Assembly (NCBI GenBank): GCA_032122625.1
Contig: JAQBGG010000039.1
Span: 1 to 8,339 of the forward strand
Reading direction: 5' to 3'
Length of the DNA: 8,339 bases
Source: CAXMST01 sp032122625
GTDB lineage: Bacteria; Actinomycetota; Thermoleophilia; Solirubrobacterales; 70-9
Position 1 is the stretch's first letter. Every line of letters begins with the position of its first letter. The translations under genes and the position numbers were made by a program. This document shows, piece by piece, positions 1 to 5,219 of the stretch. The notes under the pieces were generated by a model. That model was not told the origin of the DNA. It ran no database searches and was given only the letters and a program-made list of their open reading frames with translations.

Positions 1-1
1 C

Positions 2-478
2 AAGCAGGAGCGCATGGGTCTAGGTGGCGCCCACTTCGAGGTCTTCAAGTTCCGCACGATGGTCGAGGGCGCGGAGCAGCGCAAGGGAGAGGTCTCCTCG
101 CTGAATATGAACCCGGAGAACCAGATGTTCAAAGCGGTTGATGATCCCCGCGTCACCAAGTACGGCGCCCGAATCCGCCGCCACTCACTCGATGAGCTAC
201 CGCAGCTCTGGAACGTGCTCAGGGGGGAGATGAGCTTGGTCGGTCCACGCCCGCTGCCCGTGGATGAAGCTGTGCAGGTCCCGGACCGCTATCAGGCGCG
301 CTATGACACACGGCCCGGCCTGACAGGGCCGTGGCAGGTGCTGGGGCGAAGCGACATCCCATTCGAGGACATGATCAAGCTCGACTACATGTACGTGAAC
401 AGTTGGTCGCCCCGGGGCGACCTGAAGCTGCTGTTGCAGACCGTGGGCGTGGTGGCACGCCCGCATGGCGCCTACTGA
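2..478 (+). CDS. Polyprenyl-phosphate sugar-phosphate transferase, C-terminal part (5' truncated by window)
   Basis: This is the catalytic C-terminal domain of a bacterial sugar transferase of the WcaJ/WbaP/EpsL superfamily. Such enzymes move a sugar-1-phosphate from a nucleotide sugar to undecaprenyl phosphate at the inner membrane, the first step in exopolysaccharide or capsule repeat-unit assembly. The reading frame is open from base 2, and the residues before the first ATG at 14 (KQER) match the family, so the true start lies outside the window. Visible family motifs are KFRTM (residues 16-20 of the visible part), DELPQLWNVLRGEMS followed by VGPRP, RPGLTGPWQV with GRS, and LDYMYVNSWS near the end. 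The N-terminal membrane segments are not visible. Its neighbour at 489-1316 is also a polysaccharide enzyme and faces it 10 bases away. The sugar substrate cannot be told from sequence alone. Confidence 0.93.
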   Translation, partial: KQERMGLGGAHFEVFKFRTMVEGAEQRKGEVSSLNMNPENQMFKAVDDPRVTKYGARIRRHSLDELPQLWNVLRGEMSLVGPRPLPVDEAVQVPDRYQARYDTRPGLTGPWQVLGRSDIPFEDMIKLDYMYVNSWSPRGDLKLLLQTVGVVARPHGAY

Positions 479-488
479 GTCGGTCCGC

Positions 489-1316
489 TCAGCTGCCGCT
501 GGATCGGCCCCGTTCCGCGATCTCCCCGATCAGCGCCTCACCCTGCTCGCGCCAGTCGGGATCGGGGCCGAACTCGTAGCCGAGCGCACTGACGTCCTGG
601 GGGGTGAGGGCGACCCTGTCGAGCGGTAGCCCGGCGGCGTTGAGCTCCTCGCGGGCCCGGGCGCGAAGCGATTCGACGTCGATCGCCAGGCCGGTCTGGG
701 CGCGGATCTGAGCCGCAAGCTCGGCAACGAGGGCGGTGGTCGGGTGGTTGTGGTTGAGAAACAGGCGCCGGCGGCGGTGCTCGGCGGCGATGTAGGCGGC
801 CGGGCGGATCGTGCAGTTGCGAGAGCGCTCCTGCTGGCTGAGGCGGAGCAGCGCGCGGTCGAAGCGGCGCCGCTGCTCGAAGTCGATCTCACCGGCGGCG
901 AAGCGACGCTGGACCTCGGCCAGGCTTGTCCCGGCCTCGAGCAGCTCGATCACGTAGCGCTGGCCGAAGATCAGCTCCGGGGCGCGGCGGTTGGCGCGGC
1001 TCAGGCTCTGGGCGCCGTCGTTGATGATCCGTGGGAAGGTTGCGACTTCGGGGACGGAGGCGACGGTCCGGGCGAGCGGTTCGGCAGCGAGCTCGCCGAA
1101 GGCTTCGCCAAGGGGTTGGTAGATCGCGTAGTCGGCCGTCGCGAGTCGCTCGAGGATCTCCTCGATCGGGCGCATCTCGCCGGCGCCGGCCGGGTTCCAG
1201 AGGAAGAAGATGCGGTAGCGCCAGCGGGGCAACGAGCCACGCAGGAGCTTCGCCAGCGCGAGTCCCTGGCAGCTGCCGAAGACCACGACATGGCGGCGCA
1301 ACCTCACAGGAGCCAT
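489..1316 (-). CDS. WcbI-like polysaccharide biosynthesis acetyltransferase
   Basis: The 275-residue protein resembles the WcbI family. Its founding member, from Burkholderia pseudomallei capsule synthesis, binds coenzyme A and is a putative acetyltransferase acting on capsular polysaccharide. The N-terminus has a beta-strand followed by VVFGSCQG (residues 11-18), matching the family's G[NS]CQ motif. A later NHNHPTT (residues 188-194) matches its conserved His-containing HPT motif. No signal peptide or transmembrane segment is visible, so a cytoplasmic enzyme is likely. The ATG at 1316 is used because the first strand and GSCQ motif begin about ten residues later. There is no close Shine-Dalgarno sequence, only GGAG about 15 or more bases upstream. 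The gene runs convergent to the sugar transferase, which supports a surface-polysaccharide role. The family call rests on short motifs; the acceptor sugar is unknown. Confidence 0.72.
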   Translation of the reverse strand: MAPVRLRRHVVVFGSCQGLALAKLLRGSLPRWRYRIFFLWNPAGAGEMRPIEEILERLATADYAIYQPLGEAFGELAAEPLARTVASVPEVATFPRIINDGAQSLSRANRRAPELIFGQRYVIELLEAGTSLAEVQRRFAAGEIDFEQRRRFDRALLRLSQQERSRNCTIRPAAYIAAEHRRRRLFLNHNHPTTALVAELAAQIRAQTGLAIDVESLRARAREELNAAGLPLDRVALTPQDVSALGYEFGPDPDWREQGEALIGEIAERGRSSGS

Positions 1317-1580
1317 TCTCGCCGATGCGAGCCCGCCTCCACTCTCCCTGCTTGGGATCGGGCATCGTCGCGCGGCCTCGGCTGCGGTCTGTCTCTATGC
1401 TGTGCCGACCTCGTGCCCGGGGCCGAGGTTTTTCTGTTCGGTCTTCCCGTGTGAGAAGGGCCGAAGATTGGCCGGCCGGGAGTGAGGGAGTCAGGCGTCC
1501 CAGAGTCGTGGGCTCCGGCGAGACCCAACTTCACTTATTTCCTTATAGCCCACCATCGGATAGAGAATTAGAGCTGAGCA
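1317..1580. other. Divergent intergenic region between the wcbI-like gene and rpmG
   Basis: This 264-base stretch separates minus-strand wcbI-like from plus-strand rpmG. I see no convincing ORF and no tRNA: there is no T-loop GTTCRA-type sequence, although tRNA genes often precede this ribosomal cluster in other bacteria. It holds an intrinsic-terminator-like hairpin pointing in the + direction (1409-1433), the 8-bp palindrome GGCCGGCC at 1470-1477, and an AT-richer segment at about 1530-1570. That last segment is the most plausible promoter zone for the rpmG operon. A TATGCT hexamer at 1396-1401 is another possible -10 element. No clear -35/-10 pair can be assigned for either gene. Confidence 0.5.
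1409..1433 (+). terminator. Intrinsic-terminator-like hairpin in the divergent intergenic region
   Basis: CCTCG (1409-1413) pairs with CGAGG (1424-1428) around a 10-base GC-rich loop, and five Ts follow directly (1429-1433). An alternative longer-range pairing exists: CCTCGGC at 1375-1381 is the reverse complement of GCCGAGG at 1422-1428. The orientation is +, but no + strand gene ends upstream, so its role is unclear. It may be an attenuator of the rpmG operon leader, the 3' end of a small RNA, or a chance element. Confidence 0.4.
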
Positions 1581-1742
1581 ATGGCTGGAGAAGTACGAAT
1601 CGCGGTCACCCTCGCCTGTGAGGACTGCAAACGCCGCAACTATCAGACAAACAAGTCCCGTCGGAACAATCCCGACCGGATCGAGAAGGCGAAGTACTGC
1701 CGCTGGTGCGGTAAGCACACCTCCCACAAGGAGACGCGCTGA
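1581..1742 (+). CDS. rpmG: 50S ribosomal protein L33 (zinc-ribbon type)
   Basis: This 53-residue gene encodes ribosomal protein L33, a small protein of the 50S subunit near the E site. The translation begins MAGEVRIAVTLACEDC and ends HTSHKETR. The core NYQTNKSRRNNPDRIEKAKY and the final ETR are typical of L33. Two CxxC pairs (C13/C16 and C40/C43) make this the zinc-binding C+ form rather than the zinc-free paralog. That matters because C- paralogs are usually tied to zinc limitation and sit with Zur regulons. The ATG at 1581 has only a weak purine stretch upstream (GAGCTGAG). The gene lies 14 bases before secE, the usual rpmG-secE-nusG order, and is probably co-transcribed with it. Length and motifs fit the family closely. 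Confidence 0.95.
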   Translation: MAGEVRIAVTLACEDCKRRNYQTNKSRRNNPDRIEKAKYCRWCGKHTSHKETR

Positions 1743-1756
1743 GGCGCTGAGTGTGA

Positions 1757-2353
1757 ATGGCGAAGAGCAGGGCACAAAGGAAGGCCGAGCAGCAGAAGAA
1801 GCGCCAGCAGCAGCTGGAGGATCGCGCGCGCAAGGCCCAAACCAAGGCCCAGCACGACACCCAGGTGCCGGAGTCCGGCGATGTGGCCGAGGTCGAGGCG
1901 GCGCTGGAGGCCGGGGCGGCGAGTGCCGATCGGATTCCCGGGGAGCCGGCAACGGAGGCCGTCGATCGGCCGCCGCCGGCCGCCGCGGCGGCCGAAACCG
2001 CGGCCCCCGCAGCATCCGCCCCCACGACGGAGCCGGCGAGCGCGCCGGACGAGGTCGGCGAGCAGCGGCTCAGTCGCCGCGATCAGCGCCGAGCCGACAA
2101 GGAGCAGGCCCGCAAGGCGCGCGAGTCGGCCGAGCGGCGGGCCCCCAAGGAGGTCAAGGTCGAGCGCGAGCGCAACGCCGTGATGGCCTTCTTCGCCTCG
2201 GTGATCGCCGAGCTGCGCAAGGTCCAGTGGCCGGACCGCGACACGCTTGTCCAGGCCTCAGCGGTGACGCTCCTGTTTGTCGCCGTGGCCGCCACCTATC
2301 TGGGCGTTCTCGACGCGATCTTCGCCTGGTTGGTCGACCGGCTGATCGCCTGA
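1757..2353 (+). CDS. secE: Preprotein translocase subunit SecE with long charged N-terminal extension
   Basis: SecE is the small essential subunit of the SecYEG protein-export channel and clamps the SecY halves in the cytoplasmic membrane. The SecE domain is at the C-terminus, about residues 140-198. It comprises an amphipathic segment, the conserved ELRKVQWPDRDTL (152-164), and one transmembrane helix at about 168-190 (SAVTLLFVAVAATYLGVLDA). That is the normal single-span form of about 60 residues. The first 135 or so residues are extra. A Lys/Arg/Gln-rich, probably helical stretch (about 3-32) is followed by an Ala/Glu/Pro-rich low-complexity part, then a second basic-acidic region (about 103-140). 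The extension carries no recognisable domain. secE follows rpmG by 14 bases and precedes nusG, the conserved order. Start codon ATG 1757 has no strong Shine-Dalgarno, and no later ATG falls near the SecE domain before residue 143. Confidence 0.93.
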   Translation: MAKSRAQRKAEQQKKRQQQLEDRARKAQTKAQHDTQVPESGDVAEVEAALEAGAASADRIPGEPATEAVDRPPPAAAAAETAAPAASAPTTEPASAPDEVGEQRLSRRDQRRADKEQARKARESAERRAPKEVKVERERNAVMAFFASVIAELRKVQWPDRDTLVQASAVTLLFVAVAATYLGVLDAIFAWLVDRLIA

Positions 2354-2364
2354 TCGCCGTGCGA

Positions 2365-2430
2365 TTCCCTTCCACCGACAGCCCAACCGAACCCACCAAC
2401 CCAACCCACCTACCGAGCCCACTTATCAAG
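2365..2430 (+). promoter_or_regulatory. C-rich, G-poor secE-nusG intergenic tract (rut-like; G4 motif on opposite strand)
   Basis: The 103-base secE-nusG gap is the longest within the rpmG-rplA run. By my count these 66 bases hold 33 C, 19 A, 8 T and only 6 G, in a genome where G and C are otherwise balanced. The unit AACCCACC occurs twice (2390-2397 and 2403-2410). Such RNA would be unstructured and rich in YC dinucleotides, as in Rho-utilisation sites. On the minus strand, four GGG runs (complement of 2382-2384, 2392-2394, 2400-2402 and 2405-2407) have loops of 7, 5 and 2 bases and fit the usual G-quadruplex pattern. Function is inferred, not shown. Confidence 0.4.
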
Positions 2431-2456
2431 CAAACGAGCGAGAGAGCCGAGACAAA

Positions 2457-3053
2457 ATGTTCCGCTGGTACGTGATCAACACCTATTCAGGTCACGAGAA
2501 GAAGGTCAAGCACAACCTCGAGCACCGCGTGCAGACGATGGGCCAGGACCGCCGTGTCCGCCAGGTCGTCGTACCGACCGAGGAGGTGTCCGAGATCAAA
2601 GACGGCAAGAAGATCAGCGTCGAGAAGCGCACGATGCCCGGCTACGTGCTCGTGCAGATGGATATGACCGACGACGCCTGGGGCCTGGTCAAGAACACGC
2701 CCGGCGTCACCGGTTTCGTCGGCTCCCGTAACAAGCCCTTGCCGCTCTCGGCGGCCGAGGTCGACAACCTGCTTCACACCGAGGAGCCCGCGGCCCAGAC
2801 GGCGGGCGCGGCGGCCGGCACCGCAGGCGCCGGTGCCCCGACCAGCGGCGGCCCCGCGGCCCAGGAGCGACCCAAGCAGCGGGCGCAGTATGAGATCGGC
2901 GAGACCGTCAAGGTGATCGCTGGTCCGCTCTCCGACTTCAGCGGCGAAATCGCCGAGATCAATGACGATGCGGCCAAGCTCAAGGTGCTGGTCTCGATCT
3001 TCGGCCGTGAGACGCCGGTCGAGGTTGGCTACGACCAGGTCAAGAAGGTTTAG
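2457..3053 (+). CDS. nusG: Transcription termination/antitermination factor NusG
   Basis: NusG binds the RNA polymerase clamp through its N-terminal NGN domain and contacts Rho or ribosomal protein S10 through its C-terminal KOW domain. The NGN domain spans about residues 1-106, with WYVINTYSGHEKKV at the start, VVVPTEEVSEIKDGKK, RTMPGYVLVQMDM and the TPGVTGFVGS motif. The KOW domain spans about 143-198, with YEIGETVKVIAGPLSDFSGE, then VSIFGRETPVEV and a final basic KKV. The linker between them (about 107-140) is longer than usual and is Ala/Gly/Thr-rich and probably disordered. The protein is 198 residues, against roughly 180 in E. coli. ATG 2457 follows a purine-rich stretch (GAGAGAG then GAGACAAA) rather than a strong Shine-Dalgarno. 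It precedes rplK by 9 bases and is probably co-transcribed with it. Confidence 0.97.
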   Translation: MFRWYVINTYSGHEKKVKHNLEHRVQTMGQDRRVRQVVVPTEEVSEIKDGKKISVEKRTMPGYVLVQMDMTDDAWGLVKNTPGVTGFVGSRNKPLPLSAAEVDNLLHTEEPAAQTAGAAAGTAGAGAPTSGGPAAQERPKQRAQYEIGETVKVIAGPLSDFSGEIAEINDDAAKLKVLVSIFGRETPVEVGYDQVKKV

Positions 3054-3062
3054 GGAAGCGAT

Positions 3063-3491
3063 ATGGCTAAGAAGGTTCTGACACTGATCAAGCTGCAGAT
3101 CCCCGCGGGGGCGGCCAATCCGGCACCGCCGGTCGGCCCGGCGCTGGGCCAGCACGGCGTCAACATCATGGACTTCTGCAAGGCGTTCAACGCCCAGACG
3201 CAGGCCGACTCGGGGACGATCATCCCGGTTGAGATCACGGTCTTCGAGGACCGCAGCTTCACGTTCATCACCAAGACCCCGCCGGCCGCCGTCCTGATCA
3301 AGGAGGCCGCCGGAATCAAGAAGGGCTCCGGCGTCCCGCACATGGAGAAGGTGGGGACGATCACCGTCGATCAGGCACGGGCGATCGCCGAGCGCAAGAT
3401 GCCCGACCTGAACGCCAACGACCTCGATGCCGCAACGAAGATCATCGCCGGCACGGCCCGCTCGATGGGCGTCGATGTGGAGGGGATGTAG
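3063..3491 (+). CDS. rplK: 50S ribosomal protein L11
   Basis: L11 is part of the GTPase-associated centre of the 50S subunit and binds the 23S rRNA thiostrepton loop. In most bacteria it is also needed for RelA-dependent ppGpp sensing. The 142-residue product has the normal full length. The N-terminal domain carries the proline-rich LQIPAGAANPAPPVGPALGQ (residues 11-30) and HGVNIMDFCKAFN. The C-terminal rRNA-binding domain carries KTPPAAVLIKEAAGIKKGSG, then the VGTIT and GTARSMGVDVEG motifs. ATG 3063 is 9 bases after the nusG stop, with a purine-rich GGGAAG just upstream. rplK and rplA overlap in translation signals: the rplA Shine-Dalgarno lies inside the last rplK codons. Confidence 0.98.
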   Translation: MAKKVLTLIKLQIPAGAANPAPPVGPALGQHGVNIMDFCKAFNAQTQADSGTIIPVEITVFEDRSFTFITKTPPAAVLIKEAAGIKKGSGVPHMEKVGTITVDQARAIAERKMPDLNANDLDAATKIIAGTARSMGVDVEGM

Positions 3492-3493
3492 AG

Positions 3494-4396
3494 ATGGCAA
3501 GAGGCAAGCGTTTCCGGGCCGAGATCGAGAAGGTCGATCGCAATCACCACTACGACCCGGCCGAGGCCGTCGCCCTGCTGAAGTCGGTCGCGTCGGCGAA
3601 GTTCGACGAGACCGTCGAGATGCACATTCGCCTCGGGGTCAACGTCCGCCACGCCGACGAGCAGTTGCGCGGCACGCTGGCGTTGCCCAACGGCACCGGC
3701 GGCGACGTAACCGTCGCCGTCTTCGCCGAGGGCGAGAAGGCGCGCGAGGCGCAGGAGGCCGGCGCCGACTTCGTCGGCTCCGACGATCTCGCCGAGCGGG
3801 TCGAGGCCGGCTGGACCGATTTCGATGTCGCGATCGCGACGCCGGACCAGATGCCGAAGGTCGGCCGCCTCGGTCGCGTGCTCGGTCCTCAGGGGCTGAT
3901 GCCGAACCCGAAGGTCGGCACGGTCACCGACGATGTCGCCAAGGCCGTCGAGGAGTCGAAGTCGGGCAAGATCGAGTACCGCACCGACCGCCAGGCGATC
4001 GTCCACCTGACGATCGGCAAGGCCAGCTTCAACGAGCAGGCCCTGCTCGAGAACTACGCCGCGGTGATCGATGAGATCGTCCGTGCCAAGCCCGCGGCAT
4101 CGAAGGGCCGCTACCTGCACAGCGTCACCCTGACCTCGACGATGGGTCCCGGAATCAAGATCGACACCTCACGCACCGTCGCCGGCGAGATCCTCGCCGC
4201 CGCCGGGATGGAGGCGCCGGAAGGCAGCGAGGCCGACAGCAACGGCCAGGGCAGCGCCCCGGAGCCGACGGTGATCGCGGCGGCTGATGCCGGCTTCGAG
4301 GTCGACGATCCGGAGGCCGAAGCTGAGGAGGCTGAGGCAGTGGAGGCTGAGGTAGCGGCTGAGGCCGAGGCTGAGCCCGACGACTCTGAGGAGTAG
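3494..4396 (+). CDS. rplA: 50S ribosomal protein L1 with acidic C-terminal tail
   Basis: L1 forms the mobile stalk at the E site of the 50S subunit, helps release deacylated tRNA, and in many bacteria represses its own rplK-rplA mRNA. The canonical fold fills residues 1 to about 226, with the diagnostic GRLGRVLGPQGLMPNPK (124-140), the following VGTVT, and the closing STMGPGIKIDTS. About 74 residues follow that the family normally lacks. The last 33 (268-300) contain 17 Glu/Asp and are mostly Glu-Ala repeats. ATG 3494 has a strong Shine-Dalgarno, GGAGGGG at 3479-3485, eight bases upstream and inside rplK, so the two genes are probably translationally coupled. The gene ends 9 bases from the convergent minus-strand VapC gene. 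Confidence 0.97.
   Translation: MARGKRFRAEIEKVDRNHHYDPAEAVALLKSVASAKFDETVEMHIRLGVNVRHADEQLRGTLALPNGTGGDVTVAVFAEGEKAREAQEAGADFVGSDDLAERVEAGWTDFDVAIATPDQMPKVGRLGRVLGPQGLMPNPKVGTVTDDVAKAVEESKSGKIEYRTDRQAIVHLTIGKASFNEQALLENYAAVIDEIVRAKPAASKGRYLHSVTLTSTMGPGIKIDTSRTVAGEILAAAGMEAPEGSEADSNGQGSAPEPTVIAAADAGFEVDDPEAEAEEAEAVEAEVAAEAEAEPDDSEE
4322..4375 (+). repeat. Short irregular GCTGAG repeats in the rplA 3' end
   Basis: The hexamer GCTGAG occurs five times at 4322, 4331, 4346, 4358 and 4370, giving Ala-Glu units in the acidic L1 tail. Ala is mostly GCC or GCG in the rest of the gene, so the cluster of GCT codons here suggests local repeat expansion rather than ordinary codon choice. Coding consequences are limited to tail length. 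Confidence 0.6.
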
Positions 4397-4411
4397 TCCC
4401 CCGTACTACTC
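4391..4411. terminator. Small inverted repeat across the rplA/vapC convergent stop codons
   Basis: GAGTAGT (4391-4397) and ACTACTC (4405-4411) are exact reverse complements around a 7-base loop, and each arm contains one gene's TAG stop. There is no T-run on either side. Three of the seven pairs are automatic when two convergent genes use the same stop. It may act as a weak two-way terminator or mRNA 3' end, but that is uncertain. Confidence 0.3.
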
Positions 4412-4864
4412 GATCGCCGGGGCGGCTCGAAGGCCGGCGTCACGGGACGCTCGAACGAGTTCCTGATCCCAGCTGACGAGCACGATCCCGGGGCCGCCGT
4501 GCAGCGCCGAGGCGAGCTGGACCGCGTCGTAGGCGCGGAGCTCGTATCGCTCGGCGAGCTCTCCCGCGTGCTCGAGCAGGCTCTCGCGGGCCGGGATCCG
4601 GAAGGCCGAGGCGAGCAGCCCGTCGAGGAGATCGACGGCGCGTCGCAGGCCGCGCGAGGTGAGCCTGCCGCTCCGGTTGGCCGCGGCGAAGGCAGCGCGC
4701 GCCTCGGGGTAGGCGAGGGTCGAGCAGAGCCGGCGGCGGGATCGCCGCCAGATTGCCTCGGCGATCTCGGAGCCGGGCTCCTCGACCGCCAGCTTGACCA
4801 GTGCCGAGGTGTCGAAGTAGAAGGCCGACTCAGCGGCGCTGGTCGCGGACGAGCTCACTGACAC
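4406..4864 (-). CDS. vapC: PIN-domain ribonuclease toxin (VapC family), partner of the Phd-type antitoxin
   Basis: PIN-domain toxins are Mg2+-dependent RNases that typically cut tRNA or rRNA loops when freed from their antitoxin. The 152-residue product has the PIN fold with acidic active-site residues at D18 (in YFDTSALVKL), E54 (in YPEARAAF), D113 (in AYDAVQLASAL) and D133 (in SWDQEL). This is a complete set, so the enzyme is probably active. The start is either GTG 4864 or GTG 4858. Both overlap the end of the antitoxin gene (stop at 4830) by 35 or 29 bases, which indicates translational coupling. The gene lies on the minus strand, against the ribosomal genes, and ends 9 bases from rplA. 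The RNA target cannot be predicted. Confidence 0.88.
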   Translation of the reverse strand: MSVSSSATSAAESAFYFDTSALVKLAVEEPGSEIAEAIWRRSRRRLCSTLAYPEARAAFAAANRSGRLTSRGLRRAVDLLDGLLASAFRIPARESLLEHAGELAERYELRAYDAVQLASALHGGPGIVLVSWDQELVRASRDAGLRAAPAIE

Positions 4865-5096
4865 TGCCCTTCGCCTTGACGCGGCGCCCGCCCGCCGCGG
4901 CTGACGGCGGGACGCTGGGCTCGAGCAGCAGGCCGTCCGCTCGCAGCCGCTCGATCGGATCCTCGGGCGCCAGTCCGCTCAAGCGGGCGACCTCCCGCCC
5001 GTGGCTGGTGATCGTGATCTCGGCGCCCGCCGCAGCAGCAGCGACGCACTCGCTGAGGCGGCTGTTGAGTTCGCGGATGCCGATCCGACTGGGCAC
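4830..5096 (-). CDS. Antitoxin of the Phd/YefM (prevent-host-death) family
   Basis: This 88-residue antitoxin would neutralise the overlapping VapC toxin and repress the operon. The N-terminal part fits the Phd/YefM fold: VPSRIGIRELNSRLSECV, then AGAEITITSHGREVARL, which corresponds to the common IGIRELKARLSE...GEEITITRRGRPVARL pattern. The C-terminal 40 or so residues (ending in a basic ELVRDQRR) are the likely toxin-binding tail. The frame stays open far upstream, but homology begins at this GTG. It has a good Shine-Dalgarno (GGGGA) about one base further off and lies just inside the predicted promoter and operator. I therefore start it at 5096 and treat everything upstream as untranslated. 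It is transcribed first in the pair, as usual. Confidence 0.85.
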   Translation of the reverse strand: MPSRIGIRELNSRLSECVAAAAAGAEITITSHGREVARLSGLAPEDPIERLRADGLLLEPSVPPSAAAGGRRVKAKGSVSELVRDQRR

Positions 5097-5104
5097 GTCC
5101 CCAG

Positions 5105-5139
5105 TTGTAGCGTCAATATGCACAACGATGACGCTACAA
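5105..5139. promoter_or_regulatory. Perfect inverted repeat, likely operator of the Phd/VapC module
   Basis: TTGTAGCGTCA (5105-5115) and TGACGCTACAA (5129-5139) are exact 11-base reverse complements separated by 13 bases. The right arm contains the predicted minus-strand -10 hexamer, and the repeat lies between the promoter -35 and the GTG start. This is the classic position for a Phd-family autorepressor operator. Binding by the antitoxin is inferred. Confidence 0.75.
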
Positions 5140-5159
5140 ACGGAACAAGCCTGTGTCAA
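5131..5159 (-). promoter_or_regulatory. Promoter of the phd-vapC module
   Basis: On the minus strand a perfect -35 TTGACA (complement of 5154-5159) is followed by exactly 17 bases and then TAGCGT (complement of 5131-5136), a TANNNT -10 element. Transcription would begin near 5124, leaving a leader of about 28 bases before the GTG at 5096. The -10 lies inside the 11-bp inverted repeat, so repressor binding would block polymerase directly. Confidence 0.7.
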
Positions 5160-5206
5160 GTCCATGCCGGGCGGGTTGCCGCGGGCGGGTCCCGGCCGCA
5201 ATCCCC

Positions 5207-5212
5207 TAGACT
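5207..5212 (+). promoter_or_regulatory. Candidate -10 element of the rplJ-rplL operon
   Basis: TAGACT at 5207-5212 is a TANNNT hexamer placed so that transcription would start near 5219, just before the structured rplJ leader. No good -35 sits 17 bases upstream. It is followed directly by GCTGCG, a GC-rich discriminator seen in related form after other -10 candidates in this window. Confidence 0.35.
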
Positions 5213-5219
5213 GCTGCGT

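Noticed and set aside
475..492. Hairpin CTGAG/CTCAG at the sugar transferase/wcbI convergent junction
   Set aside because: Only five pairs, three of which follow from both genes using TGA, and no T-run; too weak to call a terminator.
1317..1580. tRNA gene upstream of rpmG, as in many bacteria
   Set aside because: No T-loop consensus, anticodon arm or 7-bp acceptor pairing could be found by eye on either strand.
744..1621. Plus-strand ORFs opposite the wcbI-like gene and across the intergenic region
   Set aside because: They are compositional shadows; the minus-strand frame carries the WcbI motifs.
2487..3500. Long minus-strand ORF (337 codons) across nusG and rplK
   Set aside because: It is antisense to two certain ribosomal-operon genes, is driven by their codon bias, and shows no recognisable domain.
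3371..4120. Minus-strand ORF opposite rplK/rplA
   Set aside because: It is a shadow of the strong GC bias in rplA; its product is low in family-like motifs.
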